DNA from: Amoebophrya sp. A120
Taxonomy: Eukaryota > Sar > Dinophyceae > Syndiniales > Amoebophryaceae
Reading direction: 5' to 3'
NCBI GenBank assembly: GCA_905178155.1
Contig: CAJINV010000005.1
Location: forward strand, 5,793,754 to 5,857,753
Length of the DNA stretch: 64,000 bases
Each line of letters opens with the position of its first letter. The stretch's first letter is position 1. Position numbers and translations under genes: made by a program. The notes under the pieces were generated by a model. It did no database searches. It was not told the DNA's origin and saw only the letters and a program-made list of their open reading frames with translations. Of this stretch, positions 56,914 to 64,000 are shown piece by piece.

Positions 56914-58458
56914 TCACCCCCGCGGACAACACGAGGCAAGAGTGCAAAGGTATGCATTGCAAAAGCATGATCGCGCTGCGATGTAGTAATCGCATTTACA
57001 ACACAACAAGCTCGACAAACGAAATCTGTCATGCTTATTCACCTTGATGGAAAGGCGATTGGGATTGCGATTACTACGAGCGCGACATTACCTTTGCACA
57101 GGATAAACAACAGCACAAGACGATCCCGATAATAATCAGGAGGGGGATCGTATCCATCGGAAATATTATTTCCCGCACACGTACAAAATATTCCGTAAGT
57201 ATCTGCATGACAATAACGGGTTTCCTGCAAACCTATTCAGTATGACAAATGGCATGCGGGGTCAAGTTCAAGTTGCTGCTGCTGGGAAAATGAGAAATTC
57301 AAATTTGTGAGGCATTTTTACTAATGTGTACGTGTGCGGCAAATTTTTATTTGTAGTCCATAGACCGCAACAACGGTAATGATGATGGCGTAGCAGCAGC
57401 AAGCGGCTGCCTTGACTTTTTCGTCGAATTTTTCCTTCGCCTCGATGTAATCCGGATCATCTATCAGAGTGCACAACTCCCCCTCCCCCTCATTTGCTTT
57501 TGCATGTTGGCATCAACAGCATTACAAACACCAGAACAGGTGGACCCTGTGCATGACAAGTTCATGTGGCGGGTGTGTAGTACTGTTTGGCTTTGGACTT
57601 CCGGAATTTGTCATGCACACTGCGCCACAAAGCAGCAACTGGATTGGTGTTCTTGCGTGACAAATGAAGGGAAGGAGAACGGGGAGTTGTGCACTGTCAT
57701 ATCATCCTCGCCCTTCGGATAATCAGAAGGATCCGGCTCCTGCAGGTGGAGGTTTTTGCGTATCCCGTGTAAAAACGTTCCCACCTGAGAGCTGTCATGC
57801 AGATTTGCAATGACAAGAACATTTGTGATGCGCAGCCCCATGTTGTTGACAGGCATTTCCTATCGTGTTTTGGAATTTCTAATGCTGCGAACAGAGTAAT
57901 CAGCTGGGTTTGTCGTGATGCGGCTGTCCTTGCTAACCTGCACTACATTACGGGTCATGCGTGACTAACAAAGCTTCTAGGTTTCTGTTGCAAAATCCCC
58001 ATCTTGACTCGTCTGGGGTGGGGACGCAGCTTTTCCTCAGGATATTGCGCAAGTCTTCACTATTCACCGTGAAAGTTACACCGGGTCGTCGACGCTTATG
58101 AACTGCAAAAGTATCGCACTCGTACTAAATTGCGTTTACGCATTACAAATCTGTTTTTTAAGGCAAATCCGCATTACAAATTGAATTTGTAAAAATGCTG
58201 AGTCCATTTTTGTAATGCAATTTATACTAGTACGATACTTGCTTTTGCAATGCATATCGCTCCTCCTCGTCGTCGTTCCCACCAGTCGCCTGGAAGGTAC
58301 CCACCGCAAGTTGGATCCGCTCCCCCAAGGTGAGACGGGTGCGGTGATGTACCATCGTGCCCGTGTTCGTCGCGGTGGAAGTCTTCTTCAGGACTTTGGT
58401 TTGATGTTCCTGATAGAGTTTATTTTGCCGTTGCAAGCTAATTCCATTTTTTGAAATA
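56914..58458 (-). CDS. Membrane protein paralogue 2, 5' end unresolved
   Basis: Exons from about 58458 to 58257, then 58096-58045, 57760-57702, 57461-57363, 57150-57106 and 56950-56914; all five element junctions keep one frame. Visible parts: LYQEHQTKVLKKTS, LTLGERIQLAVGTFQATGG, the shared block QEPDPSDYPKGEDDPDYIEA, a membrane segment (YAIIITVVAIPLLIIIGIV) and a Cys-rich end (LCCLCTLASCCPRG). The start is not resolved. A TTAG acceptor precedes LQRQNKLYQ at about 58458, and a strong donor CAG|GTAAGT lies near 58600, but the phases do not match simply. Upstream sequence around 58780-59164 (MLSAIVAGMGMNCAVS) may hold the first exon. Confidence 0.65.
56951..57105. mobile_element. Introner-like element, family A
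   Basis: 155 bp; TSD AAAGG/AACAA degenerate; ends TATGCATTGCAAAAGCAT and TATCCTGTGCAAAGGTAAT. Collapse joins GIVLCC to LCTLASCC. Confidence 0.75.
57151..57362. mobile_element. Introner-like element, family J
   Basis: 212 bp; TSD GATCG/GACCG. Ends include TTCCCGCACACGTAC and GTACGTGTGCGG. Collapse joins IIITVVA to IPLLIIIG. Confidence 0.8.
57462..57701. mobile_element. Introner-like element, family F
   Basis: 240 bp, exact TSD TCATC; ends with GTGCACAACTCCCC and its inverse. Collapse joins YPKGED to DPDYIEAK. Confidence 0.9.
57761..58044. mobile_element. Introner-like element, family C
   Basis: 284 bp, exact TSD TTGCG; ends TATCCCGTGTAAAAACG and TATCCTGAGGAAAAGCTG. Collapse joins NSEDLRK to NLHLQEP. 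Confidence 0.85.
58097..58256. mobile_element. Introner-like element, family A
   Basis: 160 bp; TSD ACGCT/TCGCT. Collapse joins NDDEEE to RRRPGVTF. Confidence 0.85.
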
Positions 58459-60547
58459 AGTAGGTACAAAACAACCGAACAGAAATGAAAAACTCATGCT
58501 GGATGATGATGTCGACCTCGACGTCCCTAGCCATTTTCAATCATAAGGAATAAGCAGTTTATGCAGGTTATTTCGCAGAGTATGTTCTTTTACTTACCTG
58601 AGTGACGAGATCCATGCTCACCCTCACGGCATGAGCAAACAAAGTCTATCCGAATGAAAAAAATCTTGTCCTTCCCACGACCTCAAAACTGAAATCCCCT
58701 TGTTTCCACTTCCAGCCATTCCATGCATAATGCGCTATACATCAAACCCCACGCAGCGCAGCCTTCATGGAATTGGAGATGATTTCTTTCTCTACTGCAA
58801 AAGCAGCTGGTCGAAAGATGAAAAGTGACGATCGCGAGCAAGAAGATTTTTTCACCTGGGATACAGCGCAATTCATGCCCATTCCCGCCACGACCTATCA
58901 AATGCAAAAGTGTCTGGGTCTGGAAACTTGTGATGCTGGGCGGCGTCTCATGATGAGGCCACAAATGCTGGCTCAGCATGGCAAGTTTCTGAGCTTCTAG
59001 GTGTTGCCTATTCTGCATGACAAACTGCGTTCCAGCATCACAGAAAGATGGAGCTCTTGGGTAACGTGCATGACAGGTCTAAGAGTCATGCCAGACAAGC
59101 ATGACAAATATGCATTCTTCCAGACCCAGACACTTTTACATTTGATACGATCGCACTGAGCATGATCTTCCGGAAGGCGGAAGATGTCGAGAAGGAGAAA
59201 GACGGCACCATTTTTGTTGACAAGAGTCGACTTTATTTGCCGCCCCTGCAGTTTTTCTTGTTTTACTTTGACTTAATATTTCCCGTAATGTTTCAGGTTC
59301 TTCGCGTTGCTAGTCGTGGTCGTCGCTCCAGGCAGCTGCTCTTCTACTTGCTGGACGGTGGAGGAGGTCGCTCCTCTTTGGCTCCGGCGGAGTGTGCTTA
59401 TGATCAAGAATTGAGTTGTAAAAAATCAAAAACAAACTTGACTTCTACTGTGTTCGAGGAAAAGCGCAGTTTCCTAGTTTGCAGAGACGAGACTTGCAAG
59501 AAATGAGTGTCTCGTTACTAGTACTCAGAGCGGGCACAAATCCAAAGGAGGTTCTAGTGCTCGTACGAGTTGCACAGTAAAAGAAGAAACTCAAACTACT
59601 CTGTCAGCAATTGAGTTTAAGTGGCACATCAATCACATCCTGTTCATGAGCATCCAAATACAAAGAGATGAAGCCAGACGATCATCTTCACTGAGTTGCA
59701 GCGATAAAATGCAACTATAGCTGCAGACCGCTTGGTTTTTTCGAAACTACACACAGAAAAATCCACATCAACGAAACCGAAGCCGTACATGCGAAAAGTG
59801 GAACCGAAGAACCGCGATTGCTGCAATACGTGTTGCTGTTGACATCAAAGGAGGCGAATGGTGTGTACTTACACATTTCGACCGAAGGTGATTTTTTATT
59901 TTTTCACACAGACCACTTCTCTTCAACTTAATGAAACGGCTCCAACACCACCGAGCAGACCAAAGGGCCAGTTTGTGCGGACCGAGAAAGATTACCATTA
60001 CACGGACGACATCGTGGCGAGGTAGGAAAAGCGGGTTAGTAAGTACAAAGACGACCGACAACGTATGAAGAGTGTGCTTGTGTATTTTCAAAAGAAGAAC
60101 AGGACCGACCGCGACCCCAGTTAGGGGACATCCACAATTCTAATCATCCTGTATCACAAAAAAGAGTCAATAGCTCGTCAAAGATAGTGTCGAAACATCA
60201 TGCGGGGGGGCCACTGCTCATCTACTAGTCATGACATAAACATTTTCTTTTTGTTGGTGGAAAGCAAAAGGAAATAAAATTGTTGAGCGAAAAAAGAAAG
60301 TCAATGCTCGACGTCCTTGATGCAAATAGAAATCGGTGCTGTCAGGTTGAATGTAGTTATCACAAAGCGAAAGCTTGTTATTAAGAACAAAATCGGGTTC
60401 AAGACGAGAAAAAATTCTTCAGGAATCGAACTAGTACTTAAAAAGGGCACGACTAGATCACGGTGGAAACAGATTTAGTTGTAGAACCTCCTCCACCTTG
60501 TCTATACTATCACAGCGATGTTGGTTGTTGAGCAGCCCCCCTTAGCC
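58459..60547. other. Mostly non-coding stretch with one element
   Basis: About 2.1 kb. Contains the family B element 58896-59147 flanked by sequence that may be the first exon of paralogue 2 (58780-58895 and 59148-59164). From 59170 to 60547 I see no supported gene. Confidence 0.35.
58896..59147. mobile_element. Introner-like element, family B
   Basis: 252 bp; TSD CGACC/CGATC. Nearly identical in inverse orientation to 16787-17040, which points to recent copying. Collapse gives MLSAIVAGMGMNC. Confidence 0.85.
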
Positions 60548-61615
60548 TTACGCTTGCCAAAGCCAAAAAAAAACAAAAATCCCGATGATGGCTAGGACGA
60601 CAATGACGATGGCGACCACGACGGCGATCCACCAGTATCGAGAGGAAAGATCCCCCCTCCCCATATTGAAAAGGCATGTTGCCGAAAATTTGTGTTGCTG
60701 ATTTGAGGTCGCAGATAGCATTTGTTTTGCAAGAAGGCAAGGGCAGAAGCTTCCGCCCCATTATGGAGGCGATTTGTCACGCTGTTGAACCTAAAGGGGA
60801 GCCGCTTGCCATGCTGAACAACTAGACGCATACGCCCCTACCTAGCCTGGGGACCTGACTGCAATGCTTTCCTGCAATACAAAGCTGATTTGTGTACGCA
60901 AATCCAGCATCAGAAGTTTCGTTTCGATATGGGGAGGGGGGATTTTTCCTTTTGATAACCAGGTGCATTTGTTTTGATCCAAATCACAATCCACGGTCGG
61001 CGTACACCCTCTTTTCATGTCGGCCGAGGACGGGTCATCCGGGTATTTTTCCTCGTCGTGCGGTAAGCATTTGATCTTATTGTCTGGATTTTTCTCGTTG
61101 AAGCCCCTCACCAAATCCTTGCACAGAAACTTGCACTCTGGTCCACCCGGGCACCCGTCGAATCCTTGTGCGATCGGTGTCGGGGGTATCCAGGAAAAAA
61201 CATCCATCCCCTTCCATTTTTTGCATGACAGATAGTGGATTTCATGCATGTTCTGCATGACAAATTGGATGGGGATGGGTGTTTTTTCCTGGATAGGGGG
61301 GTTTTCGCCCTGGTAGCACTGATGTCGGTCGTCGTTCTGTGGCGTTGGGGTGCCGGTACGTCGGCCAATCTTGTTTCTCTGCATGTTGTGGTAATTCATG
61401 TCGATCTCCAGCTTCTGTTGCCGGAATTCGGTTCTCGTCGTCTTCCCAGTTTCCGTTTTCCTGCCCATTCCGAAGAGGACGAGCTTGTGGTCAAATAAAA
61501 GTACATTCCGAAAAGTCGTAGTCAGCAAAAATGCCGCGACAGAACCGCCAAAAAAGGAACAGAAGGGGCCGCGTCGCGGCTTTATGGTAGCGCTGCGAAC
61601 AATGGGGGTGGGCAT
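60548..61615 (-). CDS. Cys-rich single-pass membrane protein, 208 aa
   Basis: Exons 61615-61296, 61186-60958 and 60635-60548 give 627 nt, 209 codons. The N-terminus has a basic leader (MPTPIVRSATIKPRRG) and a hydrophobic stretch (FFGGSVAAFLLTTTF), probably a signal anchor. The middle is a small Cys-rich region: QCYQGEN, GCPGGPECKFLCKDLV, IKCLPHDEEKYPDD, GCTPTVDCDLDQNKC. It runs directly into a strong membrane segment (WWIAVVVAIVIVVLAIIGIF) and a six-residue tail ending FFWLWQA. The membrane segment is only joined in frame by excision of the family D element. The family E element (61187-61295) would be in frame if retained. A surface location is likely but inferred; no family recognised. Confidence 0.7.
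60636..60957. mobile_element. Introner-like element, family D
   Basis: 322 bp, exact TSD ACCAG; ends with CCCCTCCCCATAT and its inverse. Collapse joins DQNKCT to WWIAVVVA. Confidence 0.9.
61187..61295. mobile_element. Introner-like element, family E, smallest copy
   Basis: 109 bp, exact TSD GGGGG; ends TATCCAGGAAAAAACATCC and TATCCAGGAAAAAACACCC. Element plus TSD is 114 bp (38 codons) and is open in the host frame, so both excision and retention give a protein. Confidence 0.85.
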
Positions 61616-61900
61616 GATTGGAGGTACTCTAGCGGAGGACCGCTTGTTCTTTGGGCGGGGGTTTATTTTTCATTTCTTTGGGGCTGTTGCTGGTCCATGT
61701 GCGTACTTAAGTAGTTTTGTCGCGAATGACCTATGCCTTTCTTGCTACCTCTTTAGTGTCCTTACTGACGAAACCAAACAAATTGCTTTAACCGAGGAGG
61801 CCGTCGCAGATTATTCTTTCGTGCCGACGATGACGAAGCACGTCAGTAAACAAAAAAGGCGAAGAGCAGTAGTACGAGCCTCCCGAGTTTTCTTTGCGCT
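61616..61900. other. Short intergenic spacer
   Basis: 285 bp between co-directional genes; no feature seen. The open plus-strand frame across it has no coding character. Confidence 0.4.
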
Positions 61901-63220
61901 TTAATACCGAGGAGCTGCGCCAATTTTGCCGCGGCCACTGCAAGAACGAGGAAGATGAAACCGATTAAAGTGAACCTCACCGCGTAGCACACTTCTCATG
62001 ATAAGAACCGAATAGCAACGAAATTGGTCGTTTGGGAATGTCGTGTCGTGCGATTCACAGTTACTGTGCGCGATTGGTTTGAAAATGTGAACGAGCACTA
62101 CTCCCGGCGCACGCCCCGCGACAGGGTCCGCGGCGTCGGCAACATGAGCGAGCGAGGAGATGAAGTTATCTCGCGCGGATTCATGTTGACTGCCCACCGG
62201 GTGGTCTGACCAAAACTCATTTAGCATTTGATGCACATCTCCCAGCCATTTCCTGAAATCTGCAGCGGTCGTTTCACCCTGCACTCGGAGCGGGCCCCAA
62301 AGAGTGCTCCGAGTGAATGCAAGTGTCGGGAACCCGGTGCCCCACACGGAGCGTTCGCCGCTCTGCTCATCTTGCTGCGCACCAAATACGTCCAGGCTCA
62401 ATTGGCCTAACAAGGTTTCGAGGGCGGCGAGCGGTTCGCTGACTTTGCTAATTTCGCTTTTAAGCTCTTGCCTTGCTTTGTCAAGCCACGTCTCGAGATC
62501 GTTCAGGCTTGGCACGGCCTCGTGAGGTCCGGCTTTCTCCTCGACGGCCGGGATCTCCCGGATGATGGCGGAGCTGGCAGCTTCAAAAAAATAAACTGCG
62601 TCAAGCAATTTCTCGGTGGCAACATGAATTTTCCGCACATATTCCTTGTCACGTGCGAGATCAGAAACCCACTTCCGCAGCTTCTGGTCTTCGTCCGCCT
62701 CGCTCGAAGACGCGGTCGACCTGTGCAGCGTCTTCTGCAGAAAATTGGCGCTTTCCCCTTCTCGCCGATTGCTGGGAGCAAGAACTTCTACATTGCCGTC
62801 CACATCCACTTCCGCCGGTGCTGCAGAGGTGCTGTCGGAGGGAGCCGTCTGCCCGCGCCGAGCAAGGAAGGGCCTCTTCCTGTGGTCGGAATGAGTGGAA
62901 GTGGTGGAGGTCGAGCTCTTCTCGGCTTCGTCCTCTAGTTCCTCGCCCGTGTTGCGAGGGCGGCGAGCCAGGAAGGGCTTCTTCGCCTGGTCAGCGCCGG
63001 CGTCGACAGAGGTCGTGGAGGCTTTCGGCGTCGTGCGGCGGACCGCCTGCACCACTCCAGTCGCGTTCAACATCATGGACCCGAAGCCAGCGGCGGAGGC
63101 CGCGGCGCCGGCGGCCGTGGCTTTCTTGTTCCGCACGTGACAAGAACCGTAGTCCCGACCCAGTTTTTGGTAGCGCTGCATCACCACCTGCTTGCGCTTG
63201 CCGGCCCGCTTCGCATAGCC
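61901..63220 (-). CDS. Hypothetical protein, 5' end lost, about 440 aa visible
   Basis: The frame is open from a family F element boundary at 63220 to a stop at 61901. It begins YAKRAGKRKQVVMQRYQ and contains two copies of a motif, KKPFLARRPRN and RKRPFLARRGQT, about 40 residues apart. A helical region follows (RKWVSDLARDKEYVRKIHVA, LETWLDKARQELKSEISKV, FRKWLGDVHQMLNEFW). The last 70 residues look different, and their DNA (62068-62098) is repeated exactly at 63452-63482 outside the gene, so the C-terminal end and the upstream assembly are both doubtful. More GC-rich than the other genes. No family recognised. Confidence 0.55.
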   Translation of the reverse strand, partial: GYAKRAGKRKQVVMQRYQKLGRDYGSCHVRNKKATAAGAAASAAGFGSMMLNATGVVQAVRRTTPKASTTSVDAGADQAKKPFLARRPRNTGEELEDEAEKSSTSTTSTHSDHRKRPFLARRGQTAPSDSTSAAPAEVDVDGNVEVLAPSNRREGESANFLQKTLHRSTASSSEADEDQKLRKWVSDLARDKEYVRKIHVATEKLLDAVYFFEAASSAIIREIPAVEEKAGPHEAVPSLNDLETWLDKARQELKSEISKVSEPLAALETLLGQLSLDVFGAQQDEQSGERSVWGTGFPTLAFTRSTLWGPLRVQGETTAADFRKWLGDVHQMLNEFWSDHPVGSQHESARDNFISSLAHVADAADPVAGRAPGVVLVHIFKPIAHSNCESHDTTFPNDQFRCYSVLIMRSVLRGEVHFNRFHLPRSCSGRGKIGAAPRY

Positions 63221-63437
63221 TATAACAGTGCACAACTCCCCCTCCCCATCATCTGTATAGCATGAACCAACGGCAACACAAGCATCAGAAAGAATGCCGG
63301 TTTTGCATGACAAATTGGCACTGGAATATAGTGGTATTTGGACTACCAGAACTTGTCATGCAAACAGGGCCACGAGGCAAAGCGAAAGCGTGGAGTGGGT
63401 ATTTTGCATGACAAATGTGGGGGAGGGGGAGTTGGTT
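63221..63437. mobile_element. Introner-like element, family F, truncated
   Basis: Starts TATAACAGTGCACAACTCCC after TAGCC and is close to the family F copy at 46374-46591. Its far end breaks off at GGGGGAGTTGG where GTGCACTGTCATA would be expected. A 31-bp stretch matching 62068-62098 then begins at 63452. Either a rearranged copy or an assembly error. Confidence 0.65.
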
Positions 63438-63491
63438 TGAAAATGACCGAAGAGCGCGATTGGTTTGAAAATGTGAACGAGCACACCGACT

Positions 63492-63744
63492 GCGGCCGAC
63501 CAAATCGGCTCGAGACCGCGATCTCGGGACGATTTGGTCAGCATTGGCCTCTCCAACCCGTCCGCCCGCGGCCGACCAAATCGGCTCGAGACCGCGATCT
63601 CGGGACGATTTGGTCAGCATTGGCCTCTCCAACCCGTCCGCCCGCGGCCGACCAAATCGGCTCGAGACCGCGATCTCGGGACGATTTGGTCAGCATTGGC
63701 CTCTCCAACCCGTCCGCCCGCGGCCGACCAAATCGGCTCGAGAN
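63492..63744. repeat. 76-bp tandem repeat at the assembly gap
   Basis: GCGGCCGACCAAATCGG starts at 63492, 63568, 63644 and about 63721, a 76-bp period with nearly identical copies. Each unit holds a short palindrome (GACCGCGATCTCGG) and ATTTGGTC inverse to GACCAAAT. The array runs into the N run, so its length is unknown. Confidence 0.9.
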
Positions 63745-64000
63745 NNNNNNNNNNNNNNNNNNNNNNNNNNNNNNNNNNNNNNNNNNNNNNNNNNNNNNNN
63801 NNNNNNNNNNNNNNNNNNNNNNNNNNNNNNNNNNNNNNNNNNNNNNNNNNNNNNNNNNNNNNNNNNNNNNNNNNNNNNNNNNNNNNNNNNNNNNNNNNNN
63901 NNNNNNNNNNNNNNNNNNNNNNNNNNNNNNNNNNNNNNNNNNNNNNNNNNNNNNNNNNNNNNNNNNNNNNNNNNNNNNNNNNNNNNNNNNNNNNNNNNNN
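63745..64000. other. Assembly gap (N)
   Basis: Undetermined bases to the end of the window, starting inside the 76-bp tandem repeat. Confidence 1.

Noticed and set aside
61398-61904. Plus-strand 168-aa open frame
   Set aside because: It lies antisense to the Cys-rich membrane gene, whose exon sum and membrane segment are convincing. The plus frame is a shadow of it plus spacer.
1-64000. Transposase or other gene able to mobilise the elements
   Set aside because: I looked in all element interiors and spacers and saw no transposase, integrase or reverse-transcriptase motif. The machinery must be encoded elsewhere.
1-64000. tRNA, rRNA or spliced-leader genes
   Set aside because: No cloverleaf with a conserved TTCGAATC-type arm or recognisable rRNA or leader sequence was seen by eye. 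A covariance search would be needed to exclude small ones.

Overview
This window looks like nuclear DNA of a parasitic dinoflagellate of the Amoebophrya (Syndiniales) type. The evidence is long Ser/Thr/Ala-rich, low-complexity proteins cut by many short inverted-repeat introns (introner elements) at non-canonical junctions, and a set of genes that all lie on one strand. Introner elements of this kind are known from Amoebophrya. The species call is inference; no rRNA or marker gene is present to confirm it.

About 15 protein genes can be supported and all are on the minus strand, so transcription runs from high to low coordinates. I found about 50 inverted-repeat elements. They almost always begin TAT, end ATA, and are flanked by a 5-bp target-site duplication (TSD). 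Removing the element plus one TSD copy restores an open frame at every junction I could check. For ten multi-exon genes the resulting exon lengths sum to an exact multiple of three.

Layout, low to high coordinate: 1-809, partial secreted or membrane protein. 1140-4687, 896-aa unknown protein. 5484-8923, small secreted-type protein interrupted by a 1,976-bp element carrying 18 copies of a 92-bp satellite, followed by a 945-bp duplication across a single N (probable assembly artefact). 8912-13777, acyl-CoA thioesterase (TesB/ACOT8 type) with a C-terminal SRL peroxisomal signal. 13778-16684, gene-poor stretch with a GC-rich insert. 16685-18637, 383-aa unknown. 18867-20021, secreted low-complexity protein. 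20087-26075, 1,606-aa unknown. 27104-29251, membrane protein. 31232-33839, cysteine-rich repeat protein. 35115-38053, 738-aa unknown. 38240-48336, a 2,587-aa unknown. 49796-52294, coiled-coil protein. 53861-55824 and 56914-about 58458, two paralogous single-pass membrane proteins. 60548-61615, cysteine-rich membrane protein. 61901-63220, protein cut at the assembly gap. The window ends in a 76-bp tandem repeat and a run of N from 63745.

Most genes have no recognisable enzyme domain; only the thioesterase is identified with confidence. Several products (33839, 55824, 58458, 61615, 20021) look like secreted or surface proteins, which suits a parasite, but no pathway links the genes. The main biology of the window is the elements themselves: many families, some recently active, one carrying a satellite array, one carrying a GC-rich cargo, two only 16 bp apart, and different families inserted a few nucleotides apart in two paralogous genes.
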